This document shows, piece by piece, positions 23,155 to 35,782 of a stretch of DNA of 64,000 nucleotides. The stretch's first letter is position 1; each line of letters opens with the position of its first letter. A program made the translations under genes and the position numbers. The notes under the pieces were generated by a model. That model saw only the letters and a list, made by a program, of their open reading frames with translations. It had not been told where the DNA came from and ran no database searches. This stretch comes from Juglans regia (taxonomy: Eukaryota > Streptophyta > Magnoliopsida > Fagales > Juglandaceae): NCBI RefSeq assembly GCF_001411555.2, contig NC_049903.1:14241234-14305233 (forward strand), in the 5' to 3' direction.

Positions 23155-23520
23155 TAATAGGGTTTTAAATTTTTAAACAGTTTAAATATTTAGTATATCT
23201 CAATATATTTGTAAATAGTAATGAGATGATTTATAAATAATAGTAAAATAATTTGAGTTAAGATGTTTATTAGCTTTTGAAAAATGAGATATATAAAAAT
23301 TGAATAAAAATATTATAATGTTCAAATATTATTTTAATATTATTTTTTACTATTATTTTTATTTTGAAATTTGAAAAAAGTTTTATTATTTTTTGTGTTT
23401 TGTTTGAAAGTTTGAAAAAATTGTAATGATTAGATAATAATTAAATGAAAAACTTGAAAATTTGAAATTAAAAAATATTTACATTTAAGTAATATTTGTG
23501 AAAGAAATATTTAAGAATAT
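23155..23520. mobile_element. Tourist-like MITE-related AT-rich element in the Pong-like remnant, copy 1
   Basis: The core AATAGTAATGAGATGATTT ... GAAATTTGAAAAAAG ... AATAATTAAATG is shared with 58640-58978 in the same order. The same element sits at 48478-48843 in duplication copy 2, so it was present before the duplication. The ends are approximate. Confidence 0.55.
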
Positions 23521-23550
23521 CTTATAATACTCTTGTACACATTGGAATGA

Positions 23551-24262
23551 CTAACGTGGATTCCCAGAGATACTAGGGAGTATTGATTGCATACACTGAA
23601 AGTGAAAAAAATGATCATCTGCATGGAAAGATATGGACTCTACTCATAGTCGTGAACCAACTATTATCTTAAAATCGATGACATCATATGATCTTTGGAT
23701 ATGAGATGCATTTTTTGAATTATCCGGTTCTCATAATGATATCAATGTACTTGAGAGATATTTTATTTTCACTGAGCATGCCATCAATTACTCAATTAAA
23801 AGTAATGACTACACTATAGGACACTACAATGTCAATGAGATTTATCCAAAGTGGTCAACATTTGTGAAGACGATCTCATCTCCACAAGGGAATAAGAAGA
23901 AATATTTTGAAATAGCAGAAAAATTAGCAAATAAGTATGTAAAGCGTGCATTTGGGATCCTTCAACAATGTTTTACAATCATTCGTGGACAAGCTCGAAT
24001 GTTCAAAATTAGTGAACTAAAAACATTATAAAATAATGTGTAATTCTACATAATATGATTATTGAAGGCGCGAGATGATAATGGAGTTCCCGACTTCGAG
24101 TACGAACAAGTTGATGATAATCCTCCTGAATTGTCGCGCAATCATACAATTGAATTTATCGAGTTCATTCAACGTCGTCATCAAATTAGAGACGTTTTAG
24201 CTCATTCTCAACTCCAATCAGACCTAATTGAGCATCAATGGCAATTATATAGCCAACTTTAG
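23551..24262 (+). pseudogene. PIF/Harbinger (Pong-like) transposase remnant, copy 1
   Basis: Read in pieces with several stops, this region gives GSIDC, AWKDM, SREPTIILK, SYDLWI, SHNDINVLER, AINYSIKSNDYTIGHYNVNE, IYPKWSTFVKTI, KRAFGILQQCF and, after a gap, DFEYEQVDDNPPELSRNHT. This order is characteristic of the DDE transposase of plant Harbinger elements (HARBI1/ALP1-like): GSIDC carries the first catalytic Asp and NDINVL the second. The N-terminal third is missing or replaced by the MITE at 23155-23520. Stops and frame breaks show it is dead. The last piece is open from 24062 to 24262. Confidence 0.82.
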
Positions 24263-24680
24263 AAAATATCCTCAACTAGTTTAACATTTGTTGTCAATTT
24301 TGTGTTTTCATTCTCTTATACCATTTTAGTTCCCCAATAAAATTTATCATAACAAGATTTGGGACAATTATCTTGAGCATTTGTAAAAAAAAGTTGCTAT
24401 ACAAGCATTGTCCTCAATAACATGCATCCAACATAACAAACATTGTCCAACATCATAGACAATGTCCTGAAGTAAAAAAGAAAAAAAAAAATCAGTTAGG
24501 GAGAATCAAATTAACTAAATAATTGTTGTTGGTGAAAATTGTCCAATGGTAAAAAGAAGTTACACAAAATGTCACTCTCAACTGTCACTGCTTATTTGCA
24601 CTACGTTTTACCATAATTTGTGTTTGATGTTGTTAGAAATATATTTGTTGTTATTCAAGTAACACAGTAACATCCATCAA

Positions 24681-25640
24681 CATGTTCCACTCATTCCTTT
24701 TTAGCCGCTCCCTCTCCACTTTCTCCTGGACTTTAAATCGGGCAAATTGAAATCTATCCATTTCCAACCTTAGCCTCTTGTCCTCCAACCGTAATTTATG
24801 ATCCTCCATTTCTCGATCATAATGCATTTTCTGCTCCTTAAGATGGAAATATTATTTCTCTTAAGCACGTGACTCCTCAAGAAAAGTATACTTCATTGTG
24901 GAGATCTCGACAATATCCTCAGCTGGACTATGTGGGGCCTTTCATTTTGCTTTCTTTGTTTTCATTCTCATTGGTCTCTCCAAGTCAACAATATCATTGT
25001 CAAGAACATGCTCCTCTTGGCATAATTTATTGAATCTAGAGAAACAGAGGTTCGAGTTGGAGTCGGCAACATCGTGAATAATATTCACTTTGAACCGTCC
25101 TTGGAGTAATGCTCAACCCATTTTTGTTGGTCCTTCAACAGATGCCAACAATACTCGAATGAAAATTGGGTTTTCTACAGTTATTAGTACATAAGTTTCG
25201 CTTTGTCAAACTTGCAAAATGCAAACAAACAGAAAAATAATTAGTGTGAATTTATCCAAAGCCAAAGCAACACAGTATGTACAATAGCAATAAGAAGGTA
25301 GTGGACGGATATACTTTGTCTTGCTCTGTCAAGCCATTTTGATTTAACCTTTCCACTTAGGCTAGCTTTGTACATAATTTATTAGTCGCTTTTTGAATAG
25401 CCGATCACCAATGCACTAAAGACCCAATGGTCCACTTCGTTGTACTTTGCTTATACTAATTGAGGTATAACAACATTTTCTCTCAAAGTTGGGTAAGTTT
25501 TTTATCGGTCTCTTGGATTGCATCTAAGCTAGCATTTAACCATGCCGACACAAGTAGCTTATCTTTCTCTTGGGTGAAGTTGGCACCCCTCTATGATTTT
25601 TCATGGTAAGAACCTCTAGTTGAGGTGGGTGTGGAGAGTC
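24681..25640 (-). pseudogene. Harbinger accessory Myb/SANT-like protein remnant, copy 1
   Basis: On the minus strand, opposite to the transposase, fragments read GANFTQEKDKLLV-like (near 25570), SAWLNASLDAIQ-like (near 25520), then RPMRMKTKKAKxK (near 24950) and a Lys/Glu/Arg-rich coiled-coil end MEDHKLRLEDKRLRLEMDRF (near 24780). This is the layout of the second, Myb-like DNA-binding protein that plant PIF/Pong elements carry. Many stops interrupt it. The element's right end is probably GAGTGCTC at 26114, followed by TAA, which matches the GAGCA-type Harbinger ends seen elsewhere in the window. Confidence 0.72.
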
Positions 25641-26140
25641 TTTCACCAATATTAGACTGTGTTGAGCTTGACTCAAGAAAGTGTGATCAATGTTAGGGTC
25701 CTAATTTAGAAGGTTCATGAATAATATACTTTCATGCTCTTATGATTCAATCTCTATAAATTTGTAGACAATCAAGGAACTTAAACATGTTAGAAACTCA
25801 AAATCAATGGTGAAAGCAGGACTACCAAACCGGCTCAAGAAAACAATGGTGTCGTAGTGGAAGGGGCAAAACTTATGGTTGTAACAATCGGTTGCCAATA
25901 TTATGAGTCTTGACATAGATAGTGGCCATTCGGGTTACTCTGCCATGGAGTTTGTGTCTATTTCCCTTGTCCCAAATGAAGTTTGACATCGTCACGGGAA
26001 TGACGAATCCGAAATAAAGAAAGGGGATGCACAATGGCTCCCTTATAAATATGGGAATCCACAAAAGCATCCTCAAACCCAAACTCTATTTTGGAAAGCC
26101 AGATGAGAGTGCTCTAAACTAATGCATAACACTCTCGTTG

Positions 26141-28950
26141 CCGAAGCCCTCTTTTCACCGTGAAGGGGAGTTGATTGTACCACAACATTAGAATGCACTA
26201 TGTATATTAGAGTGCTATTACAACCATCTCTTCTACTTTGTAAGAGAGTGGTGAAGAAGTGATCCTCCTCAAATTAAGAATTGTAATGTTTAACTTGTTA
26301 GACAAGGCAGTATAAGAAAATAGATACAAGACAACACAAGAAAATAGATACAAGACAGCACATTTAAAAAAATTCAGACCATTGCTGCATGTTGCTTCCC
26401 CAAAGTTCATTTATATTAAATTGTTAAGTACTAACAGTTTTCTTCAAAAGATTATGACAACTTGGGCAATATCTAGAATAAATTTAGACAATAAATATCT
26501 AGAATGTGAAAAAAAATATCAACAAAAATAGAGATGGTCGACTATATAGAAAAGATTCAGCCCATCATATTGACATCTAGATGGTTGTATAGTGTACATA
26601 AGTTGATTTATAAAAGCCTTACCAATCAAGGAATCATATCTCTAGAGATCAAGTCATCATATTGACAATAAGTTTTCTGCATGAACTTCATTTTTATACA
26701 TGTTCATGTGAAGAGAATAATTCCCAAAAATAAATTTTTCCTTCATAACATGAAGTTTTCCCAAAAATATATATGACTGAAATGGAAGGAAGTTTCTACT
26801 TCCTTCCATATATATATATATATATATATATTGGTATGTATCCTACTAGTAAAAGTTACACTAATGATCATATTGTGAAGAAACTCAGTACATGACATTA
26901 AAGACAAATGGAAGTTTGCAGTTGGAATTTTAACTTGGTGTGAAAGGATGGCTTATTCTGGACAATCATCCACAACAAAAGGCATTGAAATTTATATTAA
27001 TCTAACTCAACAACAAGATGCTATAATCACACAAAATGCTGTCATCACACAAAATAAATAGCAAGCATCTAAATATACCCAAAATTCAGATTAATCTAAC
27101 TCAAGTTGCTGCCATCACACAAAATAACAAGCATATAAATATACCCAACATCAAGTCACAATTCAGAAACCAATTAGCCAACAAAAAATTAACATTTCCA
27201 AAATACAATCATCCATTTAAAAAAAAAAAAACTTTAGATCTCAATAGTGGCTGCCCAAGGAAAGATGTTTAGTAATGTTGTAAACCTAGAATGAAATTAA
27301 TTGAAAATACCCGTAAAGAAACAAAGTTGAATGTAATGCTATCGACTGAATACAAAGCTCTATGAAAATAAACTTAATTGAAAATGCCCATGAACAAACA
27401 ACAAAATGATTGAAAAAAAGGATTGAAAAAATAACATTTTGTTTCAAACAACTCTAACAACATAAGGATTGAAATACATGCATGGAGTGCAAAATTTCTT
27501 CACGGGCAAAAATACATACATAAGCATCCAAATCTCTTATCAAAATTTCTCATACATGCATATAAATCGCTTATCAAAGTTTCTCATACATGTATATAAG
27601 ATTAATATAGAAAGACGGGGAGAGAGTGAACTCACGGAAATAGATCACGTTCAGGACGAAGAAACTCAAAAATTCAAAAAAGATAAGAACGCTGTAACAG
27701 CTTGCCTGGAGGTGATGCATGTCCGTACTCATAGAAGAGCAGATAATCGAAGAAGAGAAGGGACCCCGTACTTGTAGGAACTTGAACTTCAGTGGAGGTT
27801 TAATTTCAAATGGACGAAAATGAAGTGATTTCCATTCACAACAAAGGGAATGGATAGCCTGACGAAAAAAAAAAAAAAGGGATAGGAAACAGAGAGGAAG
27901 AAAGCGATTGGAGATTTCTGGGAATCGGGAAGAAAGGGAGAGGAAGTGAAAAGGGATTGAGGATTTTGGCGGGAGATGAAGAAAGGCAGAGGAAGTGAGG
28001 GATTTGGGGATTTTCAGGGGGAGAGGAAGAAAGGCAGTGAAAGGGATTTGGGGATTTCGGGGGAAGAGGAAAAAAGCAGAGGAAAAGAAAGGGAAAAAGT
28101 AACGATATCATGGGCGAAATGAAATAATTTTTCTAATAAAATAATGTGGTTAGCCATGAACAGGATGTCTTCAAATTTGAAGAAGATGAAAGGAAATGTA
28201 CTGTAGTTAAAAGCTTGACATATGAGTATATGGTGAATTTAATGCCAAAATTTTAAAGCTAAAATCGTCAAATTTTGAAGATTTGACTCATTTGACAAGT
28301 CCAATGCCAGTTAAGGGGCCCAAGGATAGTTTTTTTTATCGAATATCTTGTATCAAGAATTTTCCTTTTCTGAAGGTAGAGATTTCTCGAACATGTGACG
28401 TTATGAACAATCAATGAGATTTCTATCATTTTCATCAAACAATTTCATCGAGATTCACAATTTACATTACTATTACAATCAATCCCTTCCTATTACACCG
28501 ATACCCATAACAAGTTGGTACTCATTTCAAACAGCAGCAAGATCTTCGATCAACATTTATTCACGCTCAAGATCTTAAGGGCAAAGCAATACATAGTTCC
28601 TGTATCTTTTCTTAGTTTTCACTTTTTATGAATAGTAGTAAGTTGAGATGATGAAGTAAGTTTTGCAGAACCCAACTAAGAGGAGTTTAAATGTGTTTGG
28701 AAGTTAAGATGAGTTAAGATGTATTTATGGGAAGTTGAAAAAGGTTCCGCGTGTAAAGAAGCATTGAGTTGAAATAGGTTATGAATCTCACATGTAAAGA
28801 AGTTTTGAGTTGAGATGAGTTTAATAATTTGATAATTGAGTATTTAGATATTAGACTCCAAAAATGGTCACATAAATTTTTTATCAAATGACATATCATC
28901 TTGAGTTGGCATGCCACGTTCCATAAAAAAAGTCAAAAACCAAAAAGAAA
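26141..28950. other. Intergenic DNA, no gene recognised
   Basis: The stretch is AT-rich with a TA microsatellite (26809-26831). From 27836 to 28110 a purine-rich tract repeats GGGATTTGGGGATTT and GAGGAAGAAAGGCAG, making a Pro/Ser-rich open frame on the minus strand that I do not believe. At 28640-28880 there is a diverged GAGTTGAGATGAGTT-type piece resembling the MITE family. No protein similarity is seen. Confidence 0.5.
26809..26831. repeat. TA dinucleotide microsatellite
   Basis: About 11 TA units. Confidence 0.9.
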
Positions 28951-28952
28951 AC

Positions 28953-29953
28953 TGAAATTACCCAAGTACTCCTGTAACGCAGCGGGAATATCTATCAATT
29001 CACTCAACAAATTGGTTAGTCATCAAGCATGCAATTAATTTGATAAACAATCAAATACATAAAATAAACGAAATGCAAAACACCAAGATTGGTATCAAAG
29101 AAAAACCCTTTAAAGAACTCTTTAAAGGTAAAACCCTACTGGGCTGCCAAAACCAGAAAAGTCAATTTTATTATTTAAAAATCAATTATAAGTAAAGCTC
29201 AATTATAAAACCTCTGTCAATTGACACTCTTACTTGACCAGACAAATGACCTATTTGACTTTTACCGCAGTAGTAGCCAGAACCTCTGACGATCTTCAAA
29301 CATTGGATTTTCTCCTGAAACTCTAGTGGTTGAAACTCAACCAATCAATTCTCCAATATGGAGTATGCATGCACTAAAAAAAAGAGATAAAACACTAGAA
29401 AATTCTCAAGAGAATTTGCTCACACTCAAGTACCACTCTTTGAGAGAAACAGTATGAAAATTCTCTAAAGAATTTTCTCACTAAAATATGCACTGGAAAG
29501 TGCTCTAGAAAATATAAATATCCGAATCTCTAAAAATCTTAACCAGTATAATCCCTTAAATAAACTATCTGGAAAGAGTTCCAGTTTCAAAAGAATTTTG
29601 CTGACAGATAGAATCTGTTGTAAAGACGTCTCCTGATGGATTGCTGACATGTCGCGATAACTCTTTTTTATAGTAACTGATTTCTGTTCAGCTTTTGTTT
29701 TGGATAACTTCTTGATAGTTTGAAATTCTTTCTGCTTGATATCTTCTTTATGAATCTTCTATCCAGATCACTTGATATCTCCTATTTTTTCGAACATTCA
29801 ATCTTGATCAAAAGTCTTTTAAACATTTATCTATTTAACTACTTATCTTAGAATTCAAATATTAATAGATAAAAAAAAAACAAATTACATTTATCAAATA
29901 ATTCAAATTGTCCCTAGTCATCTAATCCTAGCTAACAAACTTTTACATTAACA
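28953..29953 (-). repeat. 3' LTR (relative to the minus-strand element)
   Basis: Contains TGTAACGCAGC, the CCCTTTAAAGAACTCTTTAAA palindrome-like stretch and ends TTTTACATTAACA, all repeated in 31756-32734. Confidence 0.85.
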
Positions 29954-31755
29954 ATCTCCCCCTTTGGCGGATTGGTGACAAAACTAACTTGATGAATGTA
30001 ATATAAACCTGAGACAAACATAACCAGCAGACCAATATCTCGTGAAGAAAATCTTAATACAGTAATGAGAAGAAATGGCATAAAATACTATTTGAAATTA
30101 ATATCAACAAAATCAAAGGTTAGACGTAATCTAAACCTACTAAAATAGTATTCTAGTCATATCAATAACCATGTTCAATATTTAGTTCTCCCCCTCAATA
30201 TTCTGCTACTCCCCCTCAATCTTCTACTGCTACTCCCCCTCACTTTTTACTCCCCCTTCTAAAGACTTTTTAACTTCCCCTCAACAGTACATTTAAATCT
30301 CTCACTTTTTGTCACTAATCTGACAAGACTCATAAGATAATAAATACTACTTATGTGAGCCGAGATGAAAACAGTAAAAAAGACATGATGAACAACTCCC
30401 ATGTGTCTTAACTTTTCATGGATTAAATGCAGTTGATCTATGCGCATGAATGTAAGTAAAATCATGACAAAATGAATGAAATAGCTTGATTGAGACATAA
30501 AAACAAACACTTGGTAGGCATAGCATAAAAACCAAAGTGTATAATCCCAACACTAACTCATACCTCAATATATTTTATATTTTCATATTTATTTTATATA
30601 AACCAAAATAAATAAATAATAATAATAATTTTTAACAAAAATTTATATTTTTATATATATAAGCAATAGGGCAAGTAACATACTTAAATGCATTTTAGTT
30701 CAAAATATAGTGTCACTCACAAAAAAAAAATTCAATAGAGTACACCATCTTATTTGTAACAATCACCATGGATGTTCACATCTTATAAGATCATCAATAT
30801 CAAAACTCATATGATTGTGTAAGTGAGCAAACTTATATATAAAATTAATTCTTTATTTGTTTTTCTCTTTAATATATTTTTGATAAATTTATTCATAAAT
30901 ACTTTCTTCTTATAGATGCTCTCAAGAGACCGTCACTCACCTCAAAAGTCAAACTTTATGCTAGGGCCTAGATACATGAGTATCTCCTCTAAACACTAGT
31001 TTGCACAACCCTTTTTTTATGCCCATTTTTGTTGCTCACATTTTTCCACAATGATTTGAGCCACGATTCTTTCTATAAGAACTTAAGGGGTGAATCCGTG
31101 TATGGTGTTTGTCTTTTTCCACAATGATATAACACCAACTTCTTCTATATGGATCAATTATTTGCGTTTGGCAATGGAAGATCTCTCCATTATTACACTA
31201 GGTTCAACTAGTATTAGTCAATTCAAGGTATGGACTCTCTCTATGGTAAACATCTCAATAATAAATATGGAACTTAATTATAATGTACATACATATAAGT
31301 TCCTCACGGTGCTTTGTAAATGTACTTTATCAAGATGACCCATAGGGTTAGTATGCACAAAGTGGACTGCACAAAGTAGAATGATGCATAAATTCAAAAA
31401 ATTATTTTGTGAGAACACATATGCTCAAAATTTTGACATATCAAGCATGCACTTAAAAACAAAAAAACCTAGAAAATTAATGTATTTTACATTGAAAACA
31501 TAATCATAAAACAAAAACTAAACAAACATGCATGTTCTAGGCTAATGATATGCAAAGAATGCAAGAACATGCAAGTAGTCATATCGCTTAATGTCACACA
31601 CACATTCATCTAAAGACTTTAGAAAAACCCTCGTACGAACTTTCCAATAAGCATAGTTTTCCTCATCAAAGTGTGATAGGACATATAATGATGACGACAT
31701 GATCTACAGGGACATGGATCACACTCGGATGAGTGAACCACACTCTGATGCCAAT

Positions 31756-32734
31756 TAAAATTACCCCAAGTACCACTGTAACGCAGCAAGAATATCTACC
31801 TATTCACTCAACAAATTGGTTAGTCGTCAAGCATGCAATTAATTTGATAAACAATCAAATACATAAAATAAATGAAGTACGTAATATCAAGATTGGTATT
31901 GAAGGAAAACCCTTTAAAGAACTCTTTAAAAGTAAAACCTTACGGGGCAGTCAAACATAAAAAAAATCGATTTTATTATTTGAAAATCAATTACAAGTAA
32001 AACTCAATTACAAAACATTTGTCAACTGACACTCTTACTTGACCAGACAAATAATCTATTTGTCTTCTACCGCAGTAGTAGCCAGGAACTTTGACAATTT
32101 TCAAACATTGACTTTTCTCCTGGAACTCCAGTGGCTGAAACTCGACTAATCAATTCTCCAACATGGAGTATACACAAGTATTCAAAAAAGAGAGATAAAA
32201 CACTCGAAAATACACTCAAGTGAGAGAAACAGTATGAAAATTTTCTAAAAAATTTTCTCACTAAAATATGCACTGAAAAATGCTCTAGAAAATATAAAGA
32301 TCTGAATATCTAAAAATCTTAACTTGTAGAATCCCTTAAATAAACTATTTTGAAAGAGTTCCAGTTTCAGTAGGATTCTGTTGAAGGATAGAAGCTGTCG
32401 CGAAGACGTCTCCTAATGGATTGCTGACATGTCACGATAACTCTTCTCTGCAGTAACTGATTTTTGTTCAACTTCTGTTCTGGATAATTTCTTGATAGTT
32501 CAAAATTCTTTCTGCTTAATATTTTCTTTTTGAATCTTCTATCCAAATCACTTGATATGTCCTATCTTTTTGAACATTCAATCTTGATCAAAAGTCTTTT
32601 GAACATTTATCTATTTAACCACTTATCTTAGAATTCAAATATTCATAGATAAAGATAAATACAAATTATATTCATCCAATAATTCAAATAGATCATAGTC
32701 ATCTAATCCTAGCCAACAAACTTTTACATTAACA
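31756..32734 (-). repeat. 5' LTR (relative to the minus-strand element)
   Basis: Matches 28953-29953 with scattered substitutions and small indels, clearly more diverged than the Gypsy LTR pair, so this is an older insertion. Confidence 0.85.
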
Positions 32735-32739
32735 AAAAC

Positions 32740-32925
32740 AAACTTGCAATTCATCCCTACGTGAATTAAAAAAAATAAAAAAGAAAAAAGAAAACAATCC
32801 TGCCATTTGTCCCCACATGAATTAAAAAAAATAAAAAGAAAAAAGAAAACAAACCTGCCATTCGTTCCTACTTGAAATAAAAATAAAAAATAAAAAACAA
32901 AAATGAAAACAAACCTGGCCGTCAC
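32740..32925. repeat. Tandem repeat of about 60 bp, three units
   Basis: Units carry AACAAACCTGCCATT(T/C)GTCC then CTACNTGAATT and an A-rich AAAATAAAAAGAAAA block. The last unit is diverged. Confidence 0.7.
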
Positions 32926-34012
32926 TACCATTTGTCCCTACCATTCGTTCGTCTTTTCTTTGTATTGCTACAGCCTACAATGCTTTCTCCCTCTATTTCC
33001 AGCACGGATCTCTAATTTTAGTTCATCTTCTGCCGACATCGTTTTCCACCCTCTTCTGAGCGCTAATTTTTCTTTCATCTTTTTCTCTATTTTTATTCAA
33101 ATATTAGGATTTTTATCTACACATATTAGAAAAAATAAGTGCTCAAAAACATAAAATCTATTTGGAAATACAAACCTATTAGGAATTAAATAATAAAAGA
33201 AGTTGTTTTGATTTTCTGTCCTGCTGAGCCTTTTATGTTGGAGAGTTTTGGACCTTAGATTTTAGTTTGTGTTCAAACTTCACGTATACAGTTTTGGACG
33301 TATTCATTTTTTTTTTAATAATCAGAACGTATTCAGTTTTGAATCTTAGATTTTGGACCTTAAAATTTTGAACGTATACAATTTATTATTGTATTATTTG
33401 TATATATTTGTATATATTATTTCCTTTGTATGAAAATGTTTGTTTCCCCACTTTTTGTACATAAGAAGTGGTCCAACCTTTTGTTTGTTTCTCCATTTTT
33501 TGTGCATACAAAGTAGTCCAACTTTTTGTTTGTTTCTCCACTCTTTTCCCTTTTTCTCTTGGGTAAAAATGGCCTGCTCCAACTTCTTGTGTTTAGTGAT
33601 TTCTGTTTATCATAACTCCAATAGAAAATCTCGAAGCACTTGAACCTTACATATGGATGTGTTGGCACACAATGGCCTGAGCATTTAGCTCAACTATCAA
33701 TGGATTCAAAAATTTATATGAGAAATTGCTTGTTTTAGCTAGTTTGTATGATTTTTTTTTCCTTTTTCATGGCTTCAGTATATTTCTTAAAGTACTCTAA
33801 TTGATTGGTAAAAATGCCCCTTGAGTGTACTGTTTTTAATATAAAATCTATGGTCAATAATTACAACAAAAATATATCATACACGTTTCTTTCAAATCCC
33901 TTTGATTATATATGATTTATTTGATTGTATATGATTTCTTACAATATTCAAGCTAATATCTTGATTTGAATCTGGTTGGATATTCTTAGGTAATTCAAAC
34001 ACTAGAGTTGCA
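32926..34012. other. Intergenic DNA with a short tandem repeat
   Basis: At 33435-33545 a unit of about 52 bp (TTTGTTTGTTTCTCCATTTTTTG...CCAAC) occurs roughly two and a half times. Near 33235-33375 a TTTGGACCTTAGATTTT motif recurs. No gene is recognised. Confidence 0.45.
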
Positions 34013-35782
34013 ATGGATTCCGATATGGAACATGCAGATAATGAGTATGACGAGATAGAAGTTGATAATGAGCAAGAATGTGTTGAAATAGTCGATGAAC
34101 CTAAGATCGGAATGACATTTTCATCTGTAGAAGAAGTTTTGTCTTACTATATGAAGTATGGTAAGCAGGAGGGATTTGAGTTGTGTAAACGAAATTCTAA
34201 ACAAGATGATGATGGTAATGTCATATGGTTTACCTTAGTATGTGTGAGGGAAGGCACATCAAAGAGTAAGTCTGTCAATGTTCTTAAGCCAAGACAAATG
34301 GAGAAAATAGGGTGTATGGCCAGGATTAACGTGACGATGAATGATGAAGGTGTATATACCCTGACTAAAGTAAACTTGGAGCACACACACATTCGTAGTC
34401 CAGGAAAGGCATTTCAAATGTTTTAAAAAGGTTGATGCATGTGTAGCTAAAAGACTTGAAATAAATGATGAAGCAGGAATACGAATGTCAAAGAATTTCG
34501 AGTCTCTAGTTGTTGAGGCGGGGGGTTACGATAAACTATCATTCAGGGAGAATGAGTGTTGAAACTATACTGACAAAATAAGACAACTTCATCTTGGGGT
34601 TGGAGGCGTTGAAACTCTATGTAACTACTTCCAATAAATGAAAAAAAAAATCCAGATTTTTATTTTTCTATAGACGTGGACCATGATTTGAGATTAAATA
34701 ATGTGTTTTGGGCAGATGCCCAAAGTAGAGCTATGTATGAATCATTTGAAGATGTAATTACATTTGACACAATATACCTAACTAATGCCTACAAGATGAT
34801 GCCCTTTGCACCGTTTGTGGGTTTGAATCACCATGGTCAGTCAATCCTATTTGGGTGCGGATTGATATCCAATGAGGATGCACATACCTTTGAGTGGTTG
34901 TTTAAGTCATGGATGAAGTGTATGAAGAACCAACCACAAGTGCAATCATCACAGTCCAAGACAAGGCAATGCAAATTGCAAATGCTAGGGTGATTCCAGC
35001 GTCTAGGCATTGCTTCTGCTTGTGGCACTAATGAAAAAACTCCCTGAGAAGTTTGGGTCATATGCTCGATATGATGAGATTAAGAGTGCACTACAGAAAT
35101 GTGTGTATGACTCTTTAAGTGAGCATGAATTTGAAGAACGCTGGTATGATTTCCTCGACATGTATGATTTGCATGAGAATGCATGGTTGGGATCCTATAT
35201 AGTGACCAACAATTTTGGGTGCCGGCCTATGTTAGGGACACATTTTGTGCTGGAATGCCAACTACACAATGGAGTGAAGGCATGAATGTATTTTTTTTAA
35301 ACTACGTTAACTCAATGATCACTCTAAAATAATTTGTTGATCAGTACGATTCATCTCTTAGGAGGAAGGTGGAGAATGAAGCCATTACCAACTTCAATTC
35401 ATTTAATACTATGATTCCTTGCATCAGTCACTATCCTTTTAAGGAGCAGTTTCAAAAAGTAAACATAATTGCCAAGTATAAAGAAGTACAAGATGAATTT
35501 CGAGGATTTCTATATTTGACTACCTCGTGTTTGGGATGCGTTGGTGGAAGATACACGTACGTAGTAGCCGATGAGGTTCGAGTGAGTCATAACTTAATAA
35601 AACATGCTAACTACAGTGTTTTGGTTGATCAAGATCCCCTTGATGTTAAATACAGTTGCGAGTTGTTTGAGTTTAAGGGGATATTATGCAAATACGCTCT
35701 TCGTATCTTAGCTTTTCTAGGCAAGAGTACAGTACCATCAAAATACATTTGGCACAACTTCAATATTTGTTATCATCAATGA
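34013..35782 (+). pseudogene. FAR1-related sequence (FRS) gene, broken
   Basis: 34013-34426 encodes the FAR1 DNA-binding domain: an acidic start, then FSSVEEVLSYYMKYGKQEGF, C...C pairs and a final HTH. A frame shift follows at about 34420. The next piece (VDACVAKRLEINDEAG) meets a TGA at about 34558, then a TAA. 34676-34993 is the MULE-type transposase core (NVFWADAQSR, FDTIYLTNAY, PFAPFVGLNHHGQS, EDAHTFEWLF), shifted again near CLWH at about 35025. 35010-35285 continues MKKLPEKFG ... FEERWYDFLDMY. 35369-35782 ends at the SWIM finger, where CELFEFKGILCKYALRIL has lost the expected first Cys and final His. FRS proteins are transposase-derived transcription factors of light signalling. With at least three frame breaks and two stops this copy cannot make the full protein; a relic of a MULE transposon is an equally good reading. 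Confidence 0.85.

Larger units (their letters stand above)
15531..26140. repeat. Segmental duplication, copy 1 (VSR gene plus Pong-like remnant)
   Basis: The block matches 37278-52118 at high identity over exons, introns, 3' flank, promoter and the transposon debris beyond the promoter. The VSR exons are shifted by a near-constant 22.38-22.39 kb. Similarity starts at TTTGGAAGCAGGGTATGG (15531 and 37278) and fades just after GAGAGTGCTC near 26115 and 52090. Copy 1 is shorter because it lacks three insertions found only in copy 2. It keeps about 155 bp (22529-22697) deleted from copy 2, and itself seems to have lost about 670 bp near 15693. Confidence 0.92.
28953..32734 (-). mobile_element. Non-coding LTR retrotransposon (Copia-like signals), minus strand
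   Basis: Two LTRs at 28953-29953 (1,001 bp) and 31756-32734 (979 bp) share sequence throughout. The outer ends read TG...CA in plus orientation and are flanked by AAAAC on both sides (28948-28952 and 32735-32739). On the minus strand the internal region begins ATTGGCATCAGAGTG, a variant Met primer site next to the 31756 LTR. It ends with the purine tract CCAAAGGGGGAGATT next to 29953. The 1.8-kb interior has no gag or pol similarity and only short frames, so the element depends on others for movement. Extra GAGGGGGAGTAG tracts occur near 30187-30260. The inner end of the 31756 LTR reads TA instead of TG. Confidence 0.82.

Noticed and set aside
27836..28111. Proline/serine-rich 91-codon frame
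   Set aside because: It is the translation of a purine-repeat tract; no family, no splice context.
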